In this document: positions 1 through 6,007 of the stretch, piece after piece | How the letters are laid out: every line of letters starts with the position of its first letter | How positions within the stretch are numbered: position 1 is the stretch's first letter | NCBI GenBank assembly: GCA_003488445.1 | Contig: DNLO01000220.1 | Span: forward strand, 1 to 7,742 | Direction of reading: 5' to 3' | DNA length: 7,742 bases | Source of the DNA: Lachnospiraceae bacterium | Lineage (GTDB): Bacteria; Bacillota; Clostridia; Lachnospirales; Lachnospiraceae | Notes under the pieces: model-generated | The model's database searches: none | The model's input: the letters and a program-made list of their open reading frames with translations, nothing else | What the model was told of the DNA's origin: nothing | Translations under genes and position numbers: made by a program

Positions 1-579
1 CGCTACATCGGCAGACTGGCATTTCCGATCTACTGTTTTCTTATAGTCGAAGGATTCATCCATACCAGAAATGTAATGAAATATATGGCGAGACTGCTGG
101 TGTTCGGCATAGTGTCGGAGATACCCTTTGACCTGGCTTTCTTCGAAGAGATCAGTTACCCCGGGTATCAGAATGTGTTCTGGACACTGCTTTTGGGACT
201 CATGTCGATCTACCTGATGAGCCTGGTTAAAATTGAGGACATAAGACTCCGGCTGCCGCTTCAGATGCTGATCTGTGTGCCGTTTGCACTGATAGGGCAG
301 CTTGCTCATACGGATTACAGATGGATAGGTGTGGTCCTGATCAGCGGAATGTATCTTTTCAGGAGTGTGGAGGTGCTCCGCATCGCAACGGCAGGCATAG
401 TCTTCCTTCCGGTTTTCATCAACGATATCGAATATTTCGGGATGCTTTCATTTATACCGATGCATTTCTATAATGGAAAGAGAGGAAGGACGGGAAAGAT
501 CCTCCAGTGGGGATTTTATCTGTTCTATCCGGTGCATTTGCTGACATTGGCTTTTATAAGAGACAGGATGATGAGGTGA
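1..579 (+). CDS. TraX family membrane protein, C-terminal part (5' end outside window)
   Basis: The reading frame is open from base 1, so the gene starts before the window; 192 residues are visible. An internal Met at 76-78 is not the likely start, because the 25 codons before it continue the family pattern (FPIYCFLIVEGFIHTRN). The family hallmarks are that segment, then RLLVFGIVSEIPFDLAF, and near the C-terminus SFIPMHFYNGKRG followed by FYLFYPVHLL. The protein is almost entirely hydrophobic helices, so it sits in the cytoplasmic membrane. TraX of plasmid F is linked to N-terminal acetylation of pilin, and the family resembles integral-membrane acyltransferases. Chromosomal Firmicutes copies such as this have no conjugation genes around them, so the substrate is unknown. 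The next gene begins 7 nt after the stop, which suggests a shared transcript. The family call is firm; the activity is inference. Confidence 0.85.
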   Translation, partial: RYIGRLAFPIYCFLIVEGFIHTRNVMKYMARLLVFGIVSEIPFDLAFFEEISYPGYQNVFWTLLLGLMSIYLMSLVKIEDIRLRLPLQMLICVPFALIGQLAHTDYRWIGVVLISGMYLFRSVEVLRIATAGIVFLPVFINDIEYFGMLSFIPMHFYNGKRGRTGKILQWGFYLFYPVHLLTLAFIRDRMMR

Positions 580-586
580 TAGCCTG

Positions 587-1135
587 ATGGATATATGGGG
601 ACATTTAAGGACGGTCACGGAACACAGGATGCTGGTTATGAAGTACTGCTTCAAATGCGGGCTTTACTTTCAGGGGCTGACTCATGACCTGTCAAAGTAT
701 TCACCGGTGGAGTTCATAAACGGCTGCATGTATTATCAGGGCTATCGCAGCCCGAACAACGAGGAGAGAGAGCACAAGGGCTATTCCGAATCGTGGATGC
801 ATCACAAGGGCAGGAACAGACATCATTATGAGTATTGGACGGACTACTGTGCCGAGGCCCGCCCGGACAGCGGCACGGGAGGTATTATAGCCGTTAAGAT
901 GCCGAAGAGATATTTTGTGGAGATGATATGCGACAGAGTGGCGGCATCCAGGATATACAACAAGGACCATTACACTGATGACATGCCACTGAAGTATTTC
1001 GAGCACTCAATGGACAGGATCTTCATGAATGAGGATACGAAGAAGGAGCTGCATGCTTTCCTGAAGATGATAGCCGTGTTCGGCGAGGAGAAGACCTTCA
1101 GGTTCATAAGGGAAAGATATCTGAAGGATGCATGA
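587..1135 (+). CDS. DUF5662 family protein, possible HD-like metal-binding protein
   Basis: This 182-residue protein has the pattern I associate with DUF5662: MDIWGHLRTVTEHRMLVMKY at the N-terminus, LTHDLSKYSPVEF (31-43), MHHKGRNRHHYEYW (71-84) and DRVAASRIYNK (116-126). The spread of His13, His33-Asp34, His72/73, His79/80 and Asp116 resembles the metal-ligand layout of HD-type helical phosphohydrolases, so a metal site is plausible, but no reaction is established and I infer none. No signal peptide or membrane helix is visible, so it is probably cytoplasmic. The start is supported by an AGGTG sequence at 575-579 that overlaps the upstream stop codon, 7 nt before the ATG. The end overlaps the hypA start by 8 nt (ATGCATGA), so the two are probably translationally coupled. 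It may have an older annotation such as 'catalase' in some genomes, which nothing here supports. Confidence 0.8.
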   Translation: MDIWGHLRTVTEHRMLVMKYCFKCGLYFQGLTHDLSKYSPVEFINGCMYYQGYRSPNNEEREHKGYSESWMHHKGRNRHHYEYWTDYCAEARPDSGTGGIIAVKMPKRYFVEMICDRVAASRIYNKDHYTDDMPLKYFEHSMDRIFMNEDTKKELHAFLKMIAVFGEEKTFRFIRERYLKDA

Positions 1136-1469
1136 GCTGCCGGCTGTAGAGGATCTGATAAGGACGCTGGATGAGGAGTCCGAAAAGAGGGATATCCGGA
1201 AGATCACCGGCATCCATCTGGTGATAGGAGAGCTGTCCTCGTATGTGGGAGAATGTATCGAGACCTACTTCGACCTCCTTGGCGGAGGTCACAGCTGCGA
1301 GGGAGCAAAGCTGTATTTCAGACGTGTACCCGCAAGATTCAGGTGCACATCCTGCGGCCATGAGTTCGACCATGACAGGGACTTCTCCTGTCCGGTGTGC
1401 AAAGGGGATTCGAAGCTCATCCCCGGTACCGGGAAGGAGTTCATGATAGAGTCCATAGATACCGAATAG
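1128..1469 (+). CDS. hypA: HypA-type hydrogenase maturation nickel metallochaperone
   Basis: HypA delivers nickel to the large subunit of [NiFe]-hydrogenases (and in some bacteria to urease), usually with HypB. The 113-residue length is typical. The start is fixed by the family's invariant MHE: Met1-His2-Glu3 forms the nickel site and requires initiation exactly here. The zinc site is complete, with Cys73-x-x-Cys76 and Cys88-x-x-Cys91. The central region HLVIGELSSYVGECIETYFD (30-49) and EGAKLYF (58-64) match the alpha/beta fold, and GKEFMIESIDTE closes it. The start codon lies inside the DUF5662 gene; the nearest SD-like sequences are GGAAAG at 1111-1116 and AAGG abutting the ATG, so coupled re-initiation is likely. 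No hypB, hydrogenase or urease gene is in the window, so its client cannot be named. The family call is strong; the role in [NiFe]-hydrogenase maturation here is inferred. Confidence 0.9.
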   Translation: MHELPAVEDLIRTLDEESEKRDIRKITGIHLVIGELSSYVGECIETYFDLLGGGHSCEGAKLYFRRVPARFRCTSCGHEFDHDRDFSCPVCKGDSKLIPGTGKEFMIESIDTE

Positions 1470-1516
1470 TTAAACTATGCAACACATATATATTACAGCG
1501 TGATAGCGGCGTAAAA

Positions 1517-1522
1517 AAGGAG
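1517..1522 (+). promoter_or_regulatory. Ribosome binding site of the thioesterase gene
   Basis: AAGGAG lies 6 nt before ATG 1529. It decides the start: the same frame is open upstream from another ATG at 1397, but that one lies inside hypA and has no comparable site. Confidence 0.8.
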
Positions 1523-1528
1523 AGGGAT

Positions 1529-1936
1529 ATGAGCAGACTGGAAGAGGCGAGAAAGGAATTCGCAGCGGATAAATATGCCACCGAGCTGACCGGAGCGGTG
1601 ATAGAGGAGACGGCGGAAGATTATGCGAAGTGCAGCATGAAGCTGGAGGCGCGTCACAGGAATGCCTATGGAGGCATAATGGGCGGCGCTATCTATACTC
1701 TTGCGGACTTTGCCTTTGCAGTGGCATCGAACTTCGGCAAGGAGATGGCTACGGTGAGCCTCGTGGGTGAAGCATCCTTCCTCTCCATGTCAAAGGGCAG
1801 TGTGCTCTATGCTGAGGCGAAGCTCATCAAGGACGGCAGGACCAACTGCTTTTACGATGTATATATCACGGATGATCTCGGTAAGGATATCGCGGTGGTC
1901 TCATTTACGGGAGCTCATATCCCGCGCCGCAGCTGA
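1529..1936 (+). CDS. PaaI family hotdog-fold thioesterase
   Basis: This 135-residue protein fits the single-domain hotdog thioesterases of the PaaI/YbgC-like superfamily, which hydrolyse acyl-CoA or aromatic acyl-CoA thioesters as small cytoplasmic oligomers. The diagnostic stretch is HRNAYGGIMGGAIYTLADFA (43-62): the long hotdog helix follows the GG, and Asp60 sits where the catalytic acid is found in PaaI proteins. The strands VSLVGEASFL, VLYAEAKLIKDGRTNCFYDV and DIAVVSFTGAH follow in the usual order. In the common PaaI motif a His precedes the GG pair; here it is Met51. The gene starts 59 nt after hypA, the largest gap in this unit. A TATATT at 1489-1494 could be a -10 box, but I see no good -35, so readthrough from hypA is as likely. 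The substrate is unknown. The family call is firm. Confidence 0.85.
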   Translation: MSRLEEARKEFAADKYATELTGAVIEETAEDYAKCSMKLEARHRNAYGGIMGGAIYTLADFAFAVASNFGKEMATVSLVGEASFLSMSKGSVLYAEAKLIKDGRTNCFYDVYITDDLGKDIAVVSFTGAHIPRRS

Positions 1937-1962
1937 GTATATGACCATCAGGGAGCAGTGGC

Positions 1963-2529
1963 ATGGAATTCAACGGGATAAAAAAAGTACATGAGGGAAA
2001 GTTCATAACCAGATATGATGTGTCATATACCACCGCCGGCGGACATGAAAAGGTGTATGAGATGATAAGCCGGAATAAGGATATGCGCACCCTTGGGGAT
2101 CTGAACAATCAGAAGATCGATGCCGTGGTAATGGCTATATATGACGAAAGACATGAGAAGATCCTCATCAATAAGGAGTTCAGGCTCGCCGGAGGCTGCC
2201 ATGTCTACAACTTCCCTGCAGGTCTTATAGACCCCGGAGAGACACCTGAGGAAGCTGCGAGGAGAGAGCTTAAGGAGGAGACCGGCCTCACCCTTGTCAG
2301 CGTGGATGATGTGATAGGAGAGAGCTACTCTGCAATAGGATTTTCCAACGAGAAGAACATCACCATAGTAGGTACGGCAAAGGGAGAGATACGCAAGGAT
2401 AACGACTCCGAATACGAGGAGATAGAACCGGGCTGGTACACCAGGAAAGAGGTGGCGGAGCTTTTGAAGAAATACCCCTTCGCCGGGCGTACACAGGCCT
2501 TCTGCTACATGTTCAGCAGGGAAAGATAA
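1963..2529 (+). CDS. Nudix hydrolase, ADP-ribose pyrophosphatase-like
   Basis: The 188-residue protein carries a perfect Nudix box (G-x5-E-x7-RE-U-x-EE-x-G-U) at residues 87-109: Gly87, Glu93, Arg101-Glu102, Glu105-Glu106, Gly108. The box glutamates bind the Mg2+ used to split a nucleoside diphosphate linked to another moiety. The N-terminal part (about 4-36: GKFITRYDVSYTT then VYEMISRNKD) resembles the strand region preceding the box in ADP-ribose pyrophosphatases, so ADP-ribose or a related sugar nucleotide is the likeliest substrate; this is inference from the general pattern. The start is supported by GGGAG at 1951-1955, 7 nt before the ATG, and the gap to the thioesterase gene is 26 nt, in keeping with one operon. 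It is the last gene of the left unit and converges on rubrerythrin. It could also be another Nudix type with a different NDP-X substrate. Confidence 0.88.
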   Translation: MEFNGIKKVHEGKFITRYDVSYTTAGGHEKVYEMISRNKDMRTLGDLNNQKIDAVVMAIYDERHEKILINKEFRLAGGCHVYNFPAGLIDPGETPEEAARRELKEETGLTLVSVDDVIGESYSAIGFSNEKNITIVGTAKGEIRKDNDSEYEEIEPGWYTRKEVAELLKKYPFAGRTQAFCYMFSRER

Positions 2530-2531
2530 AA

Positions 2532-2557
2532 AGATCCCCGGGATATCCCGGGGATCT
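2532..2557 (-). terminator. Palindromic terminator between Nudix and rubrerythrin genes
   Basis: The 26 nt form a perfect palindrome (arms AGATCCCCGGG and CCCGGGGATCT around ATAT), giving a very stable GC-rich stem. On the - strand the stem is followed directly by TTTTTATC, the standard U-tract of an intrinsic terminator, 20 nt past the rubrerythrin stop. On the + strand the stem follows the Nudix stop codon at once, but the downstream bases CGTCATGAA contain no U-tract. It is therefore mainly the rubrerythrin terminator, and at best a weak one or an mRNA-end stabiliser for the left operon. Confidence 0.8.
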
Positions 2558-2577
2558 CGTCATGAATAGATATAGGA

Positions 2578-3132
2578 TCAGTAATTCTCGGCCTTGACCT
2601 GGAAATAGCTCTGAGGGTGGTTGCAAACCGGGCATTCCTCGGGAGCAGTGGGGCCTACCACTATGTGACCGCAGTTCGCACACTGCCATACGGCATCACC
2701 GTCTTTTGAGAACACCAGCTTGTCTTCGATATTCTTCAGGAGCTTCCTGTAGCGCTCTTCGTGCTCCTTCTCTATGGCAGCCACCTGCTCGAAGAGCTCT
2801 GCGATATCATCAAAGCCTTCTTCGCGGGCAGTCTTTGCGAACGAAGGATACATTTCCTTCCACTCATGAGCTTCGCCGTCTGCGGCATCCTTCAGATTCT
2901 GTACGGTGTCACCTATGCCGGTGAGGATCTTGTACCAGAGCTTTGCGTGCTCCTTCTCGTTCTCGGCTGTCTCCATGAATATATTGCTTATCTGTACATA
3001 GCCGTCCTTTTTTGCCTTGGAAGCGAAATAGGTGTATTTGTTGCGTGCCTGTGATTCACCTGCGAAGGCTTCCTGCAGGTTCTTTTCAGTCTGAGTACCC
3101 TTCAGTTCGGGTCTGGTATTGAGATTTGCCAT
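2578..3132 (-). CDS. rbr: Rubrerythrin (non-haem di-iron peroxidase)
   Basis: Rubrerythrin reduces hydrogen peroxide in the cytoplasm of anaerobes, taking electrons from NAD(P)H through a rubredoxin-type centre. The 184-residue protein has both domains. The four-helix di-iron domain (about 10-140) has Glu26, the pair Glu59-x-x-His62, acidic residues at 87 and 90 in [13 protein letters not shown], and Glu121-x-x-His124. The C-terminal rubredoxin-like domain (about 147-184) has Cys151-x-x-Cys154 and Cys167-x-x-Cys170, which hold a single Fe(SCys)4. All expected ligands appear present, so it should be functional. The start [10 protein letters not shown] is preferred over an in-frame ATG at 3180 because it has an AAGGAGA site 6 nt upstream and fits the usual N-terminus. 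It is monocistronic, with its own promoter and terminator, as expected of a stress gene. Confidence 0.96.
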   Translation of the reverse strand: MANLNTRPELKGTQTEKNLQEAFAGESQARNKYTYFASKAKKDGYVQISNIFMETAENEKEHAKLWYKILTGIGDTVQNLKDAADGEAHEWKEMYPSFAKTAREEGFDDIAELFEQVAAIEKEHEERYRKLLKNIEDKLVFSKDGDAVWQCANCGHIVVGPTAPEECPVCNHPQSYFQVKAENY

Positions 3133-3138
3133 TGTATT

Positions 3139-3145
3139 TCTCCTT
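3139..3145 (-). promoter_or_regulatory. Ribosome binding site of rubrerythrin
   Basis: On the - strand AAGGAGA lies 6 nt before the ATG whose first base is 3132. It selects this start over the in-frame ATG at 3180, which would add 16 residues ([16 protein letters not shown]) unlike a rubrerythrin N-terminus. Confidence 0.85.
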
Positions 3146-3194
3146 TCGAAATGACGTATTGTGATGCACTGTATCTGCATCCTGCATGGTATTT

Positions 3195-3203
3195 AGTATA
3201 TCA
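3195..3203 (-). promoter_or_regulatory. Candidate extended -10 promoter of rubrerythrin
   Basis: Reading the - strand, TGATATACT is a good extended -10 (TG-n-TATACT, one mismatch to TATAAT). Seventeen nt upstream, at 3218-3223, the -35 position reads TCGCAG, which is poor, as is often tolerated with an extended -10. Transcription would begin near 3188, leaving a leader of about 55 nt. That leader contains a weak 6-bp inverted repeat (GATGCA/TGCATC, 3163-3168 and 3176-3181). The position suits the gene, but this is prediction by eye. Confidence 0.45.
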
Positions 3204-3222
3204 CTGCGAAAGGGATGCTGCG

Positions 3223-3236
3223 AGTATATGTATACT
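3223..3236. promoter_or_regulatory. 14-nt inverted repeat, possible operator upstream of rubrerythrin
   Basis: AGTATA-TG-TATACT is an inverted repeat with 6-bp arms and a 2-nt centre. It touches the predicted -35 position of the rubrerythrin promoter and lies about 70 nt before aroC. An AT-rich dyad of this kind is a typical operator shape for a dimeric repressor or activator. It does not match the PerR box I know (TTATAAT-n-ATTATAA). The regulator, if any, is unknown, and short AT-rich dyads also arise by chance. Confidence 0.3.
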
Positions 3237-3304
3237 TCCTTTTTTTTACATTATGTTGTAGACTTTAATGGTGTTTTTTGCAGTGTTCATGATCGGGAGA
3301 GGAT

Positions 3305-4408
3305 ATGGCAGCAGGCTCGTCTTTTGGCAGGAACTTCATAGTGACGACCTTCGGGGAATCCCACGGTGAGGCTTTGGGATGCGTCATAGACGGGTGCCCG
3401 GCGGGGCTTGCCCTTACGGCAGAGGATATACGGCCCTATATGGAAAGGCGAAGACCCGGACAGTCCGAGTTTACGACGAAGCGGAATGAAGCCGACGAGG
3501 TGGAGATCCTGTCGGGAGTATTCGAGGGAGTGACCGAGGGAACGCCCATAGCTCTTCTTATCAGGAACAGGGACCAGCACTCAAAAGACTACAGCGAGAT
3601 AGCGTCATACTACAGACCCGGACATGCTGACTATACCTTTGACCGCAAGTTCGGCTTCAGGGACTACAGAGGCGGCGGAAGATCTTCAGGCAGAGAGACT
3701 GTGGCCAGAGTGGCTGCGGGTGCTGTGGCAGCGAAGCTTCTGTCCGAATTCGGGATCAGTGCTTTTGCTTATACGAGATCCATAGGCGACATAGAGATAT
3801 CCTCCTTAGACAGGGAGGAGACCAACGAGCTCAATATGCCGGATCACAAGGCGTATCTCGCGGCTTGCGACTATCTTAGAGGTGTTGCAGAGCGCGGTGA
3901 CTCGGCGGGGGGCGTGATAGAGTGTGTTATATCCGGGGTGCCTGCGGGGCTGGGAGATCCGGTCTTCGACAAGCTCTCGGCAAGACTTGCATATGCCGTG
4001 ATGTCCATAGGTGCGGTGAAGGGATTCGAGATCGGGGACGGATTCGGTGCATCAAAGAGCACGGGTCTTTCAAACAATGACCCCTTCGTCATCTCCGGGG
4101 ATAAGGTGGTCAAGGAGAGCAATCATTCGGGCGGGATACTCGGCGGCATATCCGACGGAGACGACATAGTGTTCAGATGCGGAGTGAAGCCCACGGCATC
4201 CATATCGGCTGACCAGAAGACGGTCACGAGGGATGGCAGGACCATAGATATCAATATCAGGGGAAGACATGATCCGGTGATAGTGCCCAGAGCTGTAGTG
4301 GTAGTGGAGGCTATGGCCGCCATCACGGTGGCGGATGCTCTGCTGTCCGACAGCGTGGACAGGATAGATATGATGAAACAGATAAGGAGGACAGGCAATG
4401 GCTCCTAA
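3305..4408 (+). CDS. aroC: Chorismate synthase
   Basis: Chorismate synthase converts 5-enolpyruvylshikimate-3-phosphate to chorismate, using reduced FMN as cofactor; it is the last step of the shikimate pathway and feeds aromatic amino acids and folate. The 367 residues match the family's usual length of about 360. Family signatures occur in order: [19 protein letters not shown] (16-34, His20), [20 protein letters not shown] (48-67), [20 protein letters not shown] (104-123, His107), [18 protein letters not shown] (123-140), NDPF and [16 protein letters not shown] (273-288), and [10 protein letters not shown] (321-330). The two His residues fit the active-site pair. The start has GGAG at 3296-3299, 5 nt before the ATG. 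No good -10/-35 pair is seen in the upstream region; TTTAAT at 3264-3269 with TTTTTT at 3241-3246 is the best I find. No other shikimate gene is nearby. It leads the right-hand unit. Confidence 0.97.
   Translation: MAAGSSFGRNFIVTTFGESHGEALGCVIDGCPAGLALTAEDIRPYMERRRPGQSEFTTKRNEADEVEILSGVFEGVTEGTPIALLIRNRDQHSKDYSEIASYYRPGHADYTFDRKFGFRDYRGGGRSSGRETVARVAAGAVAAKLLSEFGISAFAYTRSIGDIEISSLDREETNELNMPDHKAYLAACDYLRGVAERGDSAGGVIECVISGVPAGLGDPVFDKLSARLAYAVMSIGAVKGFEIGDGFGASKSTGLSNNDPFVISGDKVVKESNHSGGILGGISDGDDIVFRCGVKPTASISADQKTVTRDGRTIDINIRGRHDPVIVPRAVVVVEAMAAITVADALLSDSVDRIDMMKQIRRTGNGS
4384..4390 (+). promoter_or_regulatory. Ribosome binding site inside aroC for the lactonase-family gene
   Basis: AAGGAGG is a near-perfect Shine-Dalgarno site 7 nt before ATG 4398 and lies within the last codons of aroC. 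It supports the 11-nt overlapping start and strong independent or coupled initiation. Confidence 0.85.
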
Positions 4409-5459
4409 GAAAAAAGCAAGATACGTAGTCTATGCCGCAGGCTATACCAGGGACGAGACACATGGTCTTCGGATCTATGATTATGATCATGATAAGGGAC
4501 GCATAGCGTTCAGGGAGAAGATAGAGATATCCAATCCCTCCTATGTCTCCATATCCCACGACGGGAGGTTCCTGTATTCCATCACGGATGACGGAGTACA
4601 TGCTTACCGCATAGAAGAGGACGGATCGCTGACATACCTGAACAGGTCCGGGATACACGGCATGAGAGGCTGCTACATATCCACCGACTATGAGAACAAG
4701 TTTCTGTTTGTGGCGGGCTATCATGACGGGAAGGTCACGGTACTTTCGCTGAAGAGTGACGGATCCATCAATAAGATCTGCGAGGAGATCTACCACAAGG
4801 GCTTCGGGTCTGTGGGAGAGAGAAACTTCCTGCCGCATATAGACTGTGTGAAGATGACGAGAGACAACAAATATCTCTGTGCTACGGATGTGGGCATGGA
4901 CCATGTCAGGGTGTATAAGCTGGATCACAAGACCGGCAAGCTGACTCTCGCGGACATCATCAGATCCGAGATAGATTCCGCACCGCATCAGATCAAGTTC
5001 TCTCTGGACGGGAAGTTTGCATACATCATACATGAGATCAAAAACATCATAGATGTGTATACGTATAAGGACGTGGACGGCACACCGGATTTCGAGAAGA
5101 TACAGACGGTAAGCACGGTGAACGACTACCATGCCGGCAACTCGGCAGCATATGCCATACAGCTGTCTGCCGACGGCAGGCATGTATACTGCAGCAATGC
5201 GGGCGACAATTCCGTATCGGCTTTTGACAGAGATGAGAAGACGGGCATGCTGACGAAGCTTTTCACGCTTCCCATTTCAGGCGACTTCCCCAAGGATATC
5301 GCCATATCGGATGATGACAGATTCCTGCTTTCCATCAATAACGAATCAAGCACCATTACTTTCTTCAAGATAGATCTGAAGGCAAAGACACTGATAATGA
5401 ACGGACCGATGGAGAAGTTCCATTCGGGAAACTGCATTATAATACATAAGCTCGTATAA
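4398..5459 (+). CDS. Lactonase family beta-propeller protein
   Basis: The 353 residues form a seven-bladed propeller pattern of the lactonase family (PF10282), which includes 6-phosphogluconolactonase Pgl/YbhE. Repeated blade edges are visible: DGRFLY (55-60), NKFLFVAG (100-107), DNKYLCATDVGMDHVRVY (156-173), DGKFAYIIHE (204-213), DGRHVYCSNAG (259-269) and DDRFLLSIN (306-314). There is no signal peptide, so it is cytoplasmic. From memory of the family, the conserved GPRH motif is APHQ here (195-198), and the Arg usually found after the 'SN' or 'CD' of a later blade is Ala268, so catalysis on 6-phosphogluconolactone is doubtful. Pro146-His147 and Glu213 are retained. It overlaps the end of aroC by 11 nt. 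No pentose phosphate gene is nearby to support a Pgl role. The fold family is secure; the function is not. Confidence 0.85.
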   Translation: MAPKKKARYVVYAAGYTRDETHGLRIYDYDHDKGRIAFREKIEISNPSYVSISHDGRFLYSITDDGVHAYRIEEDGSLTYLNRSGIHGMRGCYISTDYENKFLFVAGYHDGKVTVLSLKSDGSINKICEEIYHKGFGSVGERNFLPHIDCVKMTRDNKYLCATDVGMDHVRVYKLDHKTGKLTLADIIRSEIDSAPHQIKFSLDGKFAYIIHEIKNIIDVYTYKDVDGTPDFEKIQTVSTVNDYHAGNSAAYAIQLSADGRHVYCSNAGDNSVSAFDRDEKTGMLTKLFTLPISGDFPKDIAISDDDRFLLSINNESSTITFFKIDLKAKTLIMNGPMEKFHSGNCIIIHKLV

Positions 5460-5476
5460 CGATACGGAGGGACATT

Positions 5477-6007
5477 ATGAACGACATTTTATCTGGCATC
5501 TTAAACGTACTTCTTATTGCAGTGATCTGCATAGCTGCTATATTCGTACTGGCTGTGGTGATAACGGTGATCCACGAGAAGAGGAGGAAGGCTTCGGGAA
5601 AGAAGCGCAGGGAGAATTCGATCTGGGAGGACAGGAAAAGGAACTGCTTCGGGCTGCCCTGGAGCTTCACCAAATATGCACTCGATGATCAGAGATTCTA
5701 TCTTGAAAGAGGTTTCCTTAGCACCAGATATGACGAGGTCAGGCTCTACCGCATGACAGACGTGGTGCTCACAAGGACTCTGTTTCAGAAGATCTTCGGT
5801 ATAGGCACGCTGAAGATCGATTCATCCGACAAGAGTCTCGGCAATTTCATGATCGAGAATATCAAGGATTCGGAGAAGACCAAGGAGCTTTTCTCACGTA
5901 AGATAGAGCAGGAGAGAAAGGCAAACAGAGTCTACACAAGAGAGAGTATAGGCTCGGACGAAGACTACGATGGCGACGGCATAGATGATGGAGAGATCAA
6001 CAGCTGA
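5477..6007 (+). CDS. Membrane-anchored bacterial PH-domain protein
   Basis: The protein has 176 residues. A single hydrophobic helix (about 7-32) is followed by a strongly basic stretch (34-45: HEKRRKASGKKR), giving an outside N-terminus and a cytoplasmic remainder by the positive-inside rule. Residues about 60-145 resemble the bacterial PH (DUF304/bPH2-like) pattern: YALDDQRFYLERGFLSTRYD, then VRLYRMTDVVLTRTLFQKIF, then GIGTLKIDSSDKSL. This fold typically serves in membrane-associated scaffolding; no enzymatic residues are known. The tail is acidic and contains DYDGDGIDD (163-171), which resembles a thrombospondin type 3 or EF-hand-like calcium loop. GGAGG at 5466-5470, 6 nt before the ATG, supports the start. 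The gene is 17 nt after the lactonase gene, and its stop overlaps the metH start by 1 nt (TGATG). Its cellular role is unknown. Confidence 0.78.
   Translation: MNDILSGILNVLLIAVICIAAIFVLAVVITVIHEKRRKASGKKRRENSIWEDRKRNCFGLPWSFTKYALDDQRFYLERGFLSTRYDEVRLYRMTDVVLTRTLFQKIFGIGTLKIDSSDKSLGNFMIENIKDSEKTKELFSRKIEQERKANRVYTRESIGSDEDYDGDGIDDGEINS

Noticed and set aside
1397..1528. Longer N-terminus for the thioesterase, starting at ATG 1397
   Set aside because: It would overlap hypA heavily and add 44 residues outside the hotdog domain, while ATG 1529 has a good RBS and the expected family length.
1470..1528. Promoter between hypA and the thioesterase gene (TATATT at 1489-1494)
   Set aside because: No acceptable -35 is found 16-18 nt upstream and the gap is short, so I did not annotate it as a separate feature.
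2761..3054. + strand open frame of 97 codons across rubrerythrin
   Set aside because: It is antisense to rubrerythrin, whose ligands and domains are complete, and it has no convincing start signal or family match. Its hydrophobic appearance is a by-product of the amphipathic helices on the other strand.
3133..3180. Longer N-terminus for rubrerythrin, starting at ATG 3180
   Set aside because: The added 16 residues are unlike the family and would be translated over the strong RBS at 3139-3145.
3163..3181. GATGCA/TGCATC inverted repeat in the rubrerythrin leader as a riboswitch or attenuator
   Set aside because: Only six base pairs with a 7-nt loop and no U-tract or alternative structure; too weak to call.
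3223..3247. Dyad followed by a run of eight T (3240-3247), seen as an intrinsic terminator on the + strand
   Set aside because: The stem is AT-only apart from its ends, the centre is 2 nt so a stable hairpin cannot form, and no + strand gene ends nearby.
4323..5183. Long - strand open frame (286 codons) opposite aroC end and the lactonase gene
   Set aside because: It lies wholly antisense to well-supported genes, resembles no family I know, and is explained by codon bias leaving the opposite strand free of stops.
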